Positions 33,843-47,614 of a DNA stretch of 64,000 nucleotides are shown piece by piece (within the stretch, counting starts at the first letter, position 1; each line of letters begins with the position of its first letter). The stretch is from NCBI RefSeq assembly GCF_029227915.1, contig NC_079876.1, positions 4,838,001-4,902,000 on the forward strand, given 5' to 3'. Position numbers and translations under genes: made by a program. The stretch is from Hydractinia symbiolongicarpus. Lineage: Eukaryota > Cnidaria > Hydrozoa > Anthoathecata > Hydractiniidae. The notes under the pieces are model-generated. The model made no database searches, was not told the DNA's origin, and saw only the letters and a list, made by a program, of their open reading frames with translations.

Positions 33843-35735
33843 CAATGAAGTGTAGTTTTTGGAACTGTCGCTATTTCTTCAGCGCGCGATAACAAATAGG
33901 ATTGGTCCCACAGAAAAGAACGACTTATTTTTCTAAATTTGTAAATAAAGCGCTACCACAACGCCCAGTGTAATAGCTAATTTCCTGCAATCACGTCAAA
34001 TTAAGAAGAATGTTTTTTCTTAGAGTCCATTTGTGTCATTTATCACATTGATCAGGTCACGGTCCAAAGTTAGTTCAATTAAGTCCCACAGTCAATCGTT
34101 TCACTGGTAAAAGCGATGCAACCTAGTAATATCAAAAAATATCGCTAAATACATGTTGGTACGAATATGTGACACAACCGTTGTAACACAAACGGACTGA
34201 CACCGTTAGAAAGTGAATGAAATTTTGTTCTTGAAACTGTCGCTATTTCTTCAGCGCACGATAACGGCTAGGATTGGTTCCATAATATAAAAACGACTTT
34301 TTTATCTTAATTCCTAAATGATGTGCTACCACAGAGCCCAGTGTAATCGCTGAGTTTCGGCAATCATGTCAAATTAAAAAGAATGTTATTTCTTGGAGTC
34401 CAATTGTCTCCTTTATCACATTTATCAGGTGACAGTCCAAAGTTAGTTCAATTAAGTCCCATAGTTAATCGTTTCATTGTTAAAAGCGATGTAACCTTGT
34501 AATCTCAGAAAAATATCGCTAAACACATGTTGATACGAATATGTGACCAACTGTTGAAACTCAAACGGACTGGCACCGTTAGAAAGTCAATGAAATGTAG
34601 TTTCTGAAACTGTCGCTATTTCTTCATTGCGCGAAAACGGCTAGGATTGCTCCCACAGTTAAAAATGACTTATTAATCTAAATTTTTAAATGAAGCGCTA
34701 CCACAGCGCCCAGTGTAATCGCTGAGTTCCGGCAATCATGTCAAATTAAGAAGAATGTTATTTCTTGGAGTCCAATTTCCTCATTTATCACATTTATCAG
34801 GTCACAGTCCAAAGTTAGTTCAATTAAGTCCCACAGTCACTCGTTTCTCTGTTAAAAGCCATACAACCTAGTAATATCAGAAAAATATCGCTAAATACAT
34901 GTTGGTACGAATATGTGACCCAACCGTTGTAACTCAAACGGTTTGACACCGTTAGAAAATCAATGAAGTGTAGTTTTTGAAACTGTCGCTATTTCTTCAG
35001 CGCGCGACAACGGATAAGATTGGTCCTACAGTAAAGAACGACTTATTTATCTAAATAGTTAAATAAAGCGCCACCACAACTCCCAGTGTAATCGCTGATT
35101 TCCGGCAATCACGTCAAATTAAGAAGAATGTTATTTCTTGGAGTCCATTTGTGTCATTTATCACATTGATCAGGTCACGGTCCAAACTTAGTTCAATTAA
35201 GTTCCACAGTCAATCGTTTCATTGTTAAAAGCCATACAACCTAGTAATATCAGAAAAATATCGCTAAATACATGTTGGTACGAATATGTGACCCAACCGT
35301 TGTAACTCAAAGGGATTAACACAGTTAGAAAGTCAATGAAATGTAGTTTTTAAAACTGTCGCTATTTCTTCAGCGCGCGATAACGGCTAGGATTGGTCCC
35401 ACAGTAAAAAATGACTTTTTATCTTAATTTTTAATTGAAGTGCTACCACAGCGCCCAATGTAATCGCTGAGTTTCAGGAATCATTTCATATTAAGAAGAA
35501 TGTTATTTCTTGGAGTCCAATTGTTTCACTATCACATTTATAAGGTCAAAGTCCATAATCAGTTCAATTAAATCCCACAATCAATCGTTTCACTGTTAAA
35601 AGCCATACAACCTAGTATTATCAGAAGAATATCGCTAAATACATGTTGGTACGAATATGTAACCCAACCGTTGTAACTCAAACGAATTGGCACCGTTAGA
35701 AAGTCAATGAAGTGTAGTTTTTGGAACTGTAGCTA
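33843..35735. repeat. Mosaic monomers without a clear long duplicate
   Basis: About five monomers mixing A, B, C and D modules (landmarks 34152, 34526, 34898, 35271 and 35642). About 35350-35725 matches 37210-37585 at offset 1860. The unit near 35060 has a private AAATAGTTAAATAAAG in the A/T tract. Only satellite sequence is seen. Confidence 0.78.
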
Positions 35736-38700
35736 TTTCTTCAGCGCGCGATAAGGGCTAGGATTGGTCCCACAGAAAATTTGACTTATTTATTTAATTT
35801 TTTAAATGAAGCGCTACCACAGCGCCCAGTGTAATCGCTGAGTTCCGGCAGTCACGTCAAATTAAGAAGAATGTTATTTCTTGGAGTCCATTTGTGTCAT
35901 TTATCACATTGATCAGGTCACGGTCCAAACTTAGTTCAATTAAGTTCCACAGTCAATCGTTTCATTGTTAAAAGCCATACAACCTAGTAATATCAGAAAA
36001 ATATCGCTAAATACATGTTGGTACGAATATGTGACCCAACCGTTGTAACTCAAACGAATTAACACCGTTAGAAAGTCAATGAAATGTAGTTTTTAAAACT
36101 GTCGCTATTTCTTCAGCGCGCGATAACGGCTAGGATTTGTCCCACAGTAAAAAATGTCTTTTTATCTCAATTTTAAATTGAAGCGCTACCACAGAGCCCA
36201 GTGTAATCGCTGAGTTTCAGGAATCATTTCATATTAAGAAGAATGTTATTTCTTGGAGTCAAATTGTCTCACTATTACATTTATCAGGTCGAAGTCCATA
36301 ATCAGTTCAATTAAATCCCACAGTCAATCGTTTTACTGTTAAAAGCCATACAACCTAGTAATATCAAAAGAATATCACTAAATACATGTTGGTACGAATG
36401 TGTGACCCAATCGTTGTAACTCAAACGAATTGGCACCGTTAGAAAGTCAATGAAGTGTAGTTTTTGAAACTGTCGCTATTCCTTCAGCGCGCAATAACGG
36501 ATAGGATTGGTCCCGCAGAAAAGAACGACTTTTTTTTCTAAATTTTTAAATAAAGCGCTACCACAACGCCCAGTGTAATAGCTGGTTTCCGGCAATCACC
36601 TCAAATTAAGAAGAATGTTTTTTCTTAGAGTCCATTTGTGTCATTTATCACATTGATCAGGCCACGGTCCAAAGTTAGTTCAATTAAGTTCCACAGTCAA
36701 TCGTTTCACTGTTAAAAGCGATGCAACCTAGTAATATCAGATAAATATCGCTAAATACATGTTGGTACGAATATGTGACCCAACTGTTGTAACTCAAACG
36801 GATTAACACCGTTAGAAAGTCAATGAAATGTAGTTTTTAAAACTGTCGCTATTTCTTCAGCGCGCGATAAAGGATAGGATTGGTCCCACAGAAAAGAACG
36901 AATTATTTATCTAAATTTTTAAATAAGGCGCCACCACAACGCCCAGTGTAATCGCTGATTTCCGGCAATCACGTCAAATTAAGAAGAATGTTTTTTCTTG
37001 GAGTCCATTTGTGTCATTTATCACATTTATCAGGTCACCGTCCAAAGTTAGTTCAATTAAGTTCCACAGTCAATCGTTTCACTGTTAAAAGCGATGCAAC
37101 CTAGTAATATCAGATAAATATCGCTAAATACATGTTGGTACGAAAATGTGACACAACCGTTGAAACTCAAACGGACTGACACCGTTAAAAAGTCAATGAT
37201 ATGTAGTTTTTGAAACTGTCGCTATTTCTTCAGCGCGCGATAACGGCTAGGATTGGTCCCACAGTAAAAAATGACTTTTTATTTTAATTTTTAATTGAAG
37301 TGCTACCACAGCGCCCAATGTAATCGCTGAGTTTCAGGAATCATTTCATATTAAGAAGAATGTTACTTCTTGGAGTCCAATTGTTTCACTATCACATTTA
37401 TAAGGTCAAAGTCCATAATCAGTTCAATTAAATCCCACAATCAATCGTTTCACTGTTAAAAGCCATACAACCTAGTAATATCAGAAGAATATCGCTAAAT
37501 ACATGTTGGTACGAATATGTAACCCAACCGTTGTAACTCAAACGAATTGGCACCGTTAGAAAGTCAATGAAGTGTAGTTTTTGGAACTGTCGCTATTTCT
37601 TCAGCGCGCGATAACAAATAGGATTGGTCCCACAAAAAGAACGACTTATTTTTCTAAATTTTTAAATAAAGCGCTACCACAACGCCCAGTGTAATAGCTA
37701 ATTTCCGGCAATCACGTCAAATTAAGAAGAATGTTTTTTCTTAGAGTCCATTTGTGTCATTTATCACATTGATCAGGCCACGGTCCAAAGTTAGTTCAAT
37801 TAAGTCCCACAGTCAATCATTTCACTGTTAAAAGCGATGCAACCTAGTAATATCAGAAAAATATCGCTAAATACATGTTGGTACGAAAATGTGACCCAAC
37901 CGTTGAAACTCAAACGGACTGACACCGTTAAAAAATCAATGAAATGTAGTTTTTGAAGCAGTAGCTATTTCTTCAGCGCGCGATAAGGGCTAGGATTGGT
38001 CCCACAGAAAATTTGACTTATTTATTTAATTTTTTAAATGAAGCGCTACCACAGCGCCCAGTGTAATCGCTGAGTTCCGGCAATCACGTCAAATTAAGAA
38101 GAATGTTATTTCTTGGAGTCCATTTGTGTCATTTATCACATTGATCAGGCCACGGTCCAAAGTTAGTTCAATTAAGTCCCACAGTCAATCATTTCACTGT
38201 TAAAAGCGATGCAACCTAGTAATATCAGATAAATATCCCTAAATACATGTTGGTACGAATATGTGACCCAACCGTTGAAACTCAAACGAACTGACACCGT
38301 TAGAAAGTCAATGAAATGTAGTTTTCGAAACTGTCGCTATTTCTTCAGCGCGCGATAACGGCCAGGATTTGTCCCACAGCAAAAAAATGTCTTTTTATCT
38401 CAATTTTTAATTGAAGCGCTACCACAGAGCCCAGTGTAATCGCTGAGTTTCAGGAATCATTTCATATTAAGAAAAACGTTATTTCTTGGAGACCAATTGT
38501 CTCACTATCACATTTATAAGGTCAAAGTTCATAATCAGTTCAATTAAATCCCACAGTCAATCGTTTCACTGTTAAAAGCCATACAACCTAGTAATATCAG
38601 AAGAATATCACTAAATACATGTTGGTACGAATATGTGACCCAATCGTTGTAACTCAAATGAATTGGCACCGTTAGAAAGTCAATGAAGTGTAGTTTTTGA

Positions 38701-39361
38701 AACTGTCGCTATTCCTTCAGCGCGCAATAACGGATAGGATTGGTCCCGCAGAAAAGAACGACTTTTTTTCTAAATTTTTAAATAAAGCGCTACCACAACG
38801 CCCAGTGTAATAGCTGGTTTCCGGCAATCACCTCAAATTAAGAAGAATGTTTTTTCTTAGAGTCCATTTGTGTCATTTATCACATTGATCAGGTCACGGT
38901 CCAAAGTTAGTTCAATTAATTTCCACAGTCAATCGTTTCACTGTTAAAAGCGATGCAACCTAGTAATATCAGATAAATATCGCTAAATACATGTTGGTAC
39001 GAATATGTGACTCAACCGTTGTAACTCAAACGGATTAACACCGTTACAAAGTCAATGAAATGTAGTTTTTAAAACTGTCGCTATTTCTTCAGCGCGCGAT
39101 AAAGGATAGGATTGGTCCCACAGAAAAGAACGACTTATTTATCTAAATTTTTAAATGAAGCGCTACCACAGCGACCAGTGTAATCGCTGATTTCCGGTAA
39201 TCACTTCAAATTAAGAAAATGTTTTTTCTTGGAGTCCATTTGTGTCATCTATCACATTGATCAGGTCACAGTCCAAAGTTAGTTCAATTAAGTCCCACAG
39301 TCAATCGTGTCACTGTTAAAAGTGACGCAATCTAGTAATATCGGATAAATATCCCTAAATA
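35736..39361. repeat. Six-monomer repeat near 2232 bp
   Basis: About 35736-36905 matches 37968-39137 at offset 2232-2233: ATAAGGGCTA at 35751 and 37983, landmarks 36385 and 38618, and GCGCAATAACGG in both. The join into copy 2 near 37960 is a patchwork, and copies differ more than in neighbouring blocks, for example GTCCCACAGCAAAAAAATG near 38375, so this duplication looks older or more converted. Confidence 0.75.
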
Positions 39362-39578
39362 CATGTTGGTACGAATATGTGACCACAGCGCCCAGTGAAA
39401 TCGCTGAGTTTCGGCAATCATTTCAAATTAAGAAGAATGTTATTTCTTGGAGTCCAATTGTCTCACTTTCACATTTATAAGGTCACAGTCCATAATCGGT
39501 TCAATTAAGTCTCACAGTCAATCGTTTCACTGTTAAAAGCCATACAACCTAGTAATATCTGAAAAATATCGCTAAATA
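39362..39578. repeat. 217-bp truncated monomer, first copy
   Basis: Landmark spacing is 217 bp. At 39381-39388 GTGACC joins ACAGCGCCCAGTG. Intact units show 155 bp missing, covering the inverted repeat, the CG-rich patch, the first CCCACAG, the A/T tract and the left hairpin arm. ACC is present at both edges, a three-base microhomology. The identical junction recurs at 48165, 51363 and 53815. Confidence 0.92.
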
Positions 39579-42500
39579 CATGTTGGTACGAATATGTGAC
39601 CCAAACGTTGTAACTCAAACGGATTAACACCGTTAGAAAGTCAATGAAATGTAGTTTTTAAAACTGTCGCTATTTCTTCAGCGCGCGATAACGGATAGGA
39701 TTGGTCCCACAGAAAAGAACGACTTATTTATCTAAATTTTTAAATGAAGCGCTACCACAGCGCTAAGTGTAATCGCTGATTTGCGGTAATCACTTCAAAT
39801 TAAGAAAATGTTTTTTCTTGGAGTCCATTTGTGTCATCTATCACATTGATCATGTCACAGTCCAAAGTTAGTTCAATTAAATCCCACTGTCAATCGTTTC
39901 ACTGTTAAAAGCGATGCAATCTAGTAATATCAGATAAATATCGCTAAATACATGTTGGTACGAATATGTGACCCAACCGTTGAAACTCAAACGGATTAAC
40001 ACCGTTAGAAAGTCAATGAAATGTAGTTTTTAAAACTGTCGCTATTTCTTCAGCGCGCGATAACGGATAGGATTGGTCCCACAGAAAAGAACGACTTATT
40101 TATCTAAATTTTTAAATGAAGCGCTACCACAGCGCTAAGTGTAATCGCTGATTTGCGGTAATCACTTCAAATTAAGAAAATGTTTTTTCTTGGAGTCCAT
40201 TTGTGTCATCTATCACATTGATCAGGTCACAGTCCAAAGTTAGTTCAATTAAATCCCACAGTCAATCGTTTCACTGTTAAAAGCGATGCAATCTAGTAAT
40301 ATCAGATAAATATCACTAAATACATGTTGGTACGAATATGTGACCCAACCGTTGAAACTCAAACGAACTGACACTGTTAGAAAGTCAATGAAATGTAGTT
40401 TTTGAAGCTGTCGCTATTTCTTCAGCGCGCGATAACGGCCAGGATTGGTCCCCCAGTTAAAAACGACTTATTAATCTAAATTTTTAATTGAAGCGCTACC
40501 ACAGCGCCCAGTGAAATCGCTGAGTTTCGGCAATCATTTCAAATTAAGAAGAATGTTTTTCCTTGGAGTCCATTTGTGTCATTTATCACATTGATCAGGT
40601 CACGGTCCAAAGTTAGTTCAATTAAGTCCCACAGTCAATCGTTTCACTGTTAAAAGCGATGCAACCTAGTAATATCAGATAAATATCGCTAAATACATGT
40701 TGGTACGAAAATGTGACCCAACCGTTGAAACTCAAACGGTTTGACACCGTTAAAAAGTCAATGAAATGTAGTTTTTGAAGCTGTAGCTATTTCTTCAGCA
40801 CGCGATGATGGCTAGGATTGGTCCCACAGAAAAGAACGACTTATTTATCTAAATTTTTAAATGAAGCGCTACCACAGCGCTAAGTGTAATCGCTGATTTG
40901 CGGTAATCACTTCAAATTAAGAAAATGTTTTTTCTTGGAGTCCATTTCTGTCATCTATCACATTGATCAGGTCACAGTCCAAAGTTAGTTCAATTAAATC
41001 CCACAGTCAATCGTTTCACTGTTAAAAGCCATACAACCTAGTAATATCTGAAAAATATCGCTAAATATATGTTGGTACGAATATGTGACCCAAACGTTGT
41101 AACTCAAACGGATTAACACCGTTAGAAAGTCAATGAAATGTAGTTTTTAAAACTGTCGCTATTTCTTCAGCGCGCGATAACGGATAGGATTGGTCCCACA
41201 GAAAAGAACGACTTATTTATCTAAATTTTTAAATGAAGCGCTACCACAGCGCTAAGTGTAATCGCTGATTTGCGGTAATCACTTCAAATTAAGAAAATGT
41301 TTTTTCTTGGAGTCCATTTGTGTCATCTATCACATTGATCATGTCACAGTCCAAAGTTAGTTCAATTAAATCCCACTGTCAATCGTTTCACTGTTAAAAG
41401 CGATGCAATCTAGTAATATCAGATAAATATCGCTAAATACATGTTGGTACGAATATGTGACCCAACCGTTGAAACTCAAACGGATTAACACCGTTAGAAA
41501 GTCAATGAAATGTAGTTTTTAAAACTGTCGCTATTTCTTCAGCGCGCGATAACGGATAGGATTGGTCCCACAGAAAAGAACGACTTATTTATCTAAATTT
41601 TTAAATGAAGCGCTACCACAGCGCTAAGTGTAATCGCTGATTTGCGGTAATCACTTCAAATTAAGAAAATGTTTTTTCTTGGAGTCCATTTGTGTCATCT
41701 ATCACATTGATCATGTCACAGTCCAAAGTTAGTTCAATTAAATCCCACTGTCAATCCTTTCACTGTTAAAAGCGATGCAATCTAGTAATATCAGATAAAT
41801 ATCGCTAAATACATGTTGGTACGAATATGTGACCCAACCGTTGAAACTCAAACGGATTAACACCGTTAGAAAGTCAATGAAATGTAGTTTTTAAAACTGT
41901 CGCTATTTCTTCAGCGCGCGATAACGGATAGGATTGGTCCCACAGAAAAGAACGACTTATTTATCTAAATTTTTAAATGAAGCGCTACCACAGCGCTAAG
42001 TGTAATCGCTGATTTGCGGTAATCACTTCAAATTAAGAAAATGTTTTTTCTTGGAGTCCATTTGTGTCATCTATCACATTGATCAGGTCACAGTCCAAAG
42101 TTAGTTCAATTAAATCCCACAGTCAATCGTTTCACTGTTAAAAGCGATGCAATCTAGTAATATCAGATAAATATCACTAAATACATGTTGGTACGAATAT
42201 GTGACCCAACCGTTGAAACTCAAACGAACTGACACTGTTAGAAAGTCAATGAAATGTAGTTTTTGAAGCTGTCGCTATTTCTTCAGCGCGCGATAACGGC
42301 CAGGATTGGTCCCCCAGTTAAAAACGACTTATTAATCTAAATTTTTAATTGAAGCGCTACCACAGCGCCCAGTGAAATCGCTGAGTTTCGGCAATCATTT
42401 CAAATTAAGAAGAATGTTTTTCCTTGGAGTCCATTTGTGTCATTTATCACATTGATCAGGTCACGGTCCAAAGTTAGTTCAATTAAGTCCCACAGTCAAT

Positions 42501-44368
42501 CGTTTCACTGTTAAAAGCGATGCAACCTAGTAATATCAGATAAATATCGCTAAATACATGTTGGTACGAAAATGTGACCCAACCGTTGAAACTCAAACGG
42601 TTTGACACCGTTAAAAAGTCAATGAAATGTAGTTTTTGAAGCTGTAGCTATTTCTTCAGCACGCGATGATGGCTAGGATTGGTCCCACAGAAAAGAACGA
42701 CTTATTTATCTAAATTTTTAAATGAAGCGCTACCACAGCGCTAAGTGTAATCGCTGATTTGCGGTAATCACTTCAAATTAAGAAAATGTTTTTTCTTGGA
42801 GTCCATTTCTGTCATCTATCACATTGATCAGGTCACAGTCCAAAGTTAGTTCAATTAAATCCCACAGTCAATCGTTTCACTGTTAAAAGCCATACAACCT
42901 AGTAATATCTGAAAAATATCGCTAAATACATGTTGGTACGAATATGTGACCCAAACGTTGTAACTCAAACGGATTAACACCGTTAGAAAGTCAATGAAAT
43001 GTAGTTTTTAAAACTGTCGCTATTTCTTCAGCGCGCGATAACGGATAGGATTGGTCCCACAGAAAAGAACGACTTATTTATCTAAATTTTTAAATGAAGC
43101 GCTACCACAGCGCTAAGTGTAATCGCTGATTTGCGGTAATCACTTCAAATTAAGAAAATGTTTTTTCTTGGAGTCCATTTGTGTCATCTATCACATTGAT
43201 CATGTCACAGTCCAAAGTTAGTTCAATTAAATCCCACTGTCAATCGTTTCACTGTTAAAAGCGATGCAATCTAGTAATATCAGATAAATATCGCTAAATA
43301 CATGTTGGTACGAATATGTGACCCAACCGTTGAAACTCAAACGGATTAACACCGTTAGAAAGTCAATGAAATGTAGTTTTTAAAACTGTCGCTATTTCTT
43401 CAGCGCGCGATAACGGATAGGATTGGTCCCACAGAAAAGAACGACTTATTTATCTAAATTTTTAAATGAAGCGCTACCACAGCGCTAAGTGTAATCGCTG
43501 ATTTGCGGTAATCACTTCAAATTAAGAAAATGTTTTTTCTTGGAGTCCATTTGTGTCATCTATCACATTGATCAGGTCACAGTCCAAAGTTAGTTCAATT
43601 AAATCCCACAGTCAATCGTTTCACTGTTAAAAGCGATGCAATCTAGTAATATCAGATAAATATCACTAAATACATGTTGGTACGAATATGTGACCCAACC
43701 GTTGAAACTCAAACGAACTGACACTGTTAGAAAGTCAATGAAATGTAGTTTTTGAAGCTGTCGCTATTTCTTCAGCGCGCGATAACGGCCAGGATTGGTC
43801 CCCCAGTTAAAAACGACTTATTAATCTAAATTTTTAATTGAAGCGCTACCACAGCGCCCAGTGAAATCGCTGAGTTTCGGCAATCATTTCAAATTAAGAA
43901 GAATGTTTTTCCTTGGAGTCCATTTGTGTCATTTATCACATTGATCAGGTCACGGTCCAAAGTTAGTTCAATTAAGTCCCACAGTCAATCGTTTCACTGT
44001 TAAAAGCGATGCAACCTAGTAATATCAGATAAATATCGCTAAATACATGTTGGTACGAAAATGTGACCCAACCGTTGAAACTCAAACGGTTTGACACCGT
44101 TAAAAAGTCAATGAAATGTAGTTTTTGAAGCTGTAGCTATTTCTTCAGCACGCGATGATGGCTAGGATTGGTCCCACAGAAAAGAACGACTTATTTATCT
44201 AAATTTTTAAATGAAGCGCTACCACAGCGCTAAGTGTAATCGCTGATTTGCGGTAATCACTTCAAATTAAGAAAATGTTTTTTCTTGGAGTCCATTTCTG
44301 TCATCTATCACATTGATCAGGTCACAGTCCAAAGTTAGTTCAATTAAATCCCACAGTCAATCGTTTCA
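39520..44368. repeat. Four-monomer higher-order repeat, three copies (1489/1861/1489 bp)
   Basis: Three successive copies at about 39520-41008, 41009-42869 and 42870-44358. Markers are CCCCAGTTAAAAACGAC at 40451, 42312 and 43801, and CACGCGATGATGG near 40799, 42660 and 44149. The GATCATGTCAC variant occurs at 39851, 41340, 41712 and 43201. Copy 2 is longer by 372 bp because that one monomer is present twice in a row. By eye the copies are nearly identical; the AATATATGTTGG landmark at 41068 is a private change. This is the most homogeneous part of the window. Confidence 0.9.
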
Positions 44369-47300
44369 CTGTTAAAAGCGATGCAATCTAGTAATATCAG
44401 ATAAATATCACTAAATACATGTTGGTACGAATATGTGACCCAACCGTTGTAACTCAAACGGATTGATACTGTTATAAAGTCAATGAAATGTAGTTTTTAA
44501 AACTGTCGCTATTTCTTCAGCGCTCGATAACGGCTTGGATTGGTCCCACCGTAAAGGATGACTTATTTACCTAAACTTTCAAATGAAGCGCTACCACAGC
44601 GCCCAGTGTAATCGCTGAATTTCGGCAATCACGTCAAATTAAGAAGAATGTTATTTCTTGGAGTCCAATTGTCTCATTTATCACATTTATCAGGTCAAAG
44701 TCCAAAGTTAGTTCAATTAAGTCCAACAGTCAATCGATTCATAGCTAAAAGCGATGCAACCAAGTAATATCAGAAAAATATCGCTAAATACATGTTGGTA
44801 CGAATATGTGACAAAACCGTTGTAACTGAAACGGACTGACACCGTTAGAAATTCAATGAAATGTAGTTTTTGAAACTGTCGCTATTTCTTCAGCGCGCGA
44901 TAAGGCCTAGGATTGGTCCCACAGAAAATTTGACTTATTTATCTAATTTTTTAAATGAAGCGCTACCACAGCGCCCAGTGTAATCGCTGAGTTCCGGCAA
45001 TTACGTCAAATTAAGAAGAACGTTATTTCTTGGAGTCCAATTGTCTCACTTATAACATTTATAAGGTCACGGTCCAAAATCTGTTCAATTATGTGCCACA
45101 GTCAATCGTTTCACTGTTAAAAGCCATACAACCTAGTAATATCAGAAAAATATCGCTAAACACATGTTGGTACGAATATGTGACCCAATCGTTGTAACTC
45201 AAACAAATTGGCACTGTTAAAAAGTCAATGAAGTGTAGTTTTTGAAACTGTCGCTATTTCTTCAGCGCGCAATAACGGATAGGATTGGTCCCGCAGAAAA
45301 GAACGACTTTTTTTTCTAAATTTTTAAATAAAGCGCTACCACAACGCCCAGTGTAATAGCTGGTTTCCGGCAATCACGTCAAGTTAAGAAGAATGTTTTT
45401 TCTTAGAGTCCATTTGTGTCATTTAACACATTGATCAGGTCACGGTCCAAAGTTAGTTCAATTAAGTCCCACAGTCAATCGTTTCACTGTTAAAAGCGAC
45501 GCAACCTAGTAATATCAAAAAAATATCGCTAAATACATGTTGGTACGAATATGTGACACAACCGTTGTAACTCAAACGGACTGACACCGTTAGAAAGTCA
45601 ATGAAATTTTGTTCTTAAAACTGTCGCTATTTCTTCAGCGCACGGTAACGGCTAGGATTGGTTCCATAATATAAAAACGACTTTTTTATTTTAATTCCTA
45701 AATGATGTGCTACCACAGAGCCCAGTGTAATCGCTGAGTTTCGGCAATCATTTCAAATTAAGAAGAATGTTTTTTCTTGGAGTCCATTTGTGTCATTTAT
45801 CACATTGATCAGGTCACGGTCCAAAGTTAGTTCAATTAAGTCCCACAGTCAATCGTTTCACTGTTAAAAGCGATGCAACCTAGTAATATCAGATAAATAT
45901 CGCTAAATACATGTTGGTACGAAAATGTGACCCAACCGTTGAAACTCAAACGGTTTGACACCGTTAAAAAGTCAATGAAATGTAGTTTTTGAAGCTGTAG
46001 CTATTTCTTCAGCACGCGATGATGGCTAGGATTGGTCCCGCAGAAAATTTGACTTATTTATCTAATTTTTCAAATGAAGCGCTACAACATCGCCCAATGT
46101 AATCGCTGAGTTCCGGCAATCACGTCAAATTAAGAAGAATGTTATTTCTTGGAGTCCAATTGTCTCACTTATAACATTTATAAGGTCACGGTCCAAAATC
46201 AGTTCAATTATGTGCCACAGTCAATCGTTTCACTGTTAAAAGCCATATAACTTAGTAATATCAGAAGAATATCGCTAAATACATGTTGGTAGGAATATGT
46301 GATTCAACCGTTGTAACTCAAACGGATTGATACTGTTATAAAGTCAATGAAATGTAGTTTTTAAAACTGTCGCTATTTCTTCAGCGCTCGATAACGGCTT
46401 GGATTGGTCCCACCGTAAAGGATGACTTATTTACCTAAACTTTCAAATGAAGCGCTACCACAGCGCCCAGTGTAATCGCTGAATTTCGGCAATCACGTCA
46501 AATTAAGAAGAATGTTATTTCTTGGAGTCCAATTGTCTCATTTATCACATTTATCAGGTCAAAGTCCAAAGTTAGTTCAATTAAGTCCAACAGTCAATCG
46601 ATTCATAGCTAAAAGCGATGCAACCAAGTAATATCAGAAAAATATCGCTAAATACATGTTGGTACGAATATGTGACAAAACCGTTGTAACTGAAACGGAC
46701 TGACACCGTTAGAAATTCAATGAAATGTAGTTTTTGAAACTGTCGCTATTTCTTCAGCGCGCGATAAGGCCTAGGATTGGTCCCACAGAAAATTTGACTT
46801 ATTTATCTAATTTTTTAAATGAAGCGCTACCACAGCGCCCAGTGTAATCGCTGAGTTCCGGCAATTACGTCAAATTAAGAAGAACGTTATTTCTTGGAGT
46901 CCAATTGTCTCACTTATAACATTTATAAGGTCACGGTCCAAAATCTGTTCAATTATGTGCCACAGTCAATCGTTTCACTGTTAAAAGCCATAAAACCTAG
47001 TAATATCAGAAAAATATCGCTAAACACATGTTGGTACGAATATGTGACCCAATCGTTGTAACTCAAACAAATTGGCACCGTTAAAAAGTCAATGAAGTGT
47101 AGTTTTTGAAACTGTCGCTATTTCTTCAGCGCGCAATAACGGATAGGATTGGTCCCGCAGAAAAGAACGACTTTTTTTTCTAAATTTTTAAATAAAGCGC
47201 TACCACAACGCCCAGTGTAATAGCTGGTTTCCGGTAATCACGTCAAGTTAAGAAGAATGTTTTTTCTTAGAGTCCATTTGTGTCATTTAACACATTGATC

Positions 47301-47614
47301 AGGTCACGGTCCAAAGTTAGTTCAATTAAGTCCCACAGTCAATCGTTTCACTGTTAAAAGCGACGCAACCTAGTAATATCAAAAAAATATCGCTAAATAC
47401 ATGTTGGTACGAATATGTGACACAACCGTTGTAACTCAAACGGACTGACACCGTTAGAAAGTCAATGAAATTTTGTTCTTAAAACTGTCGCTATTTCTTC
47501 AGCGCACGGTAACGGCTAGGATTGGTTCCATAATATAAAAACGACTTTTTTATTTTAATTCCTAAATGATGTGCTACCACAGAGCCCAGTGTAATCGCTG
47601 AGTTCCGGCAATCA
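44369..47614. repeat. 1864-bp five-monomer duplication
   Basis: About 44440-45750 matches 46304-47614 at offset 1864. Shared rare forms are GATACTGTTATAAAG (44465 and 46329), GATAAGGCCTAGG, AAGAACGTTATTTC and AAACAAATTGGCAC. Between them, the unit at 45910-46281 resembles the tetramer block (GCGATGATGG) and has a GGTAGGAATATG landmark at 46282 that recurs at 52305 and 54757. About 45945-47420 also matches 51968-53440 at offset 6023. Confidence 0.84.
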
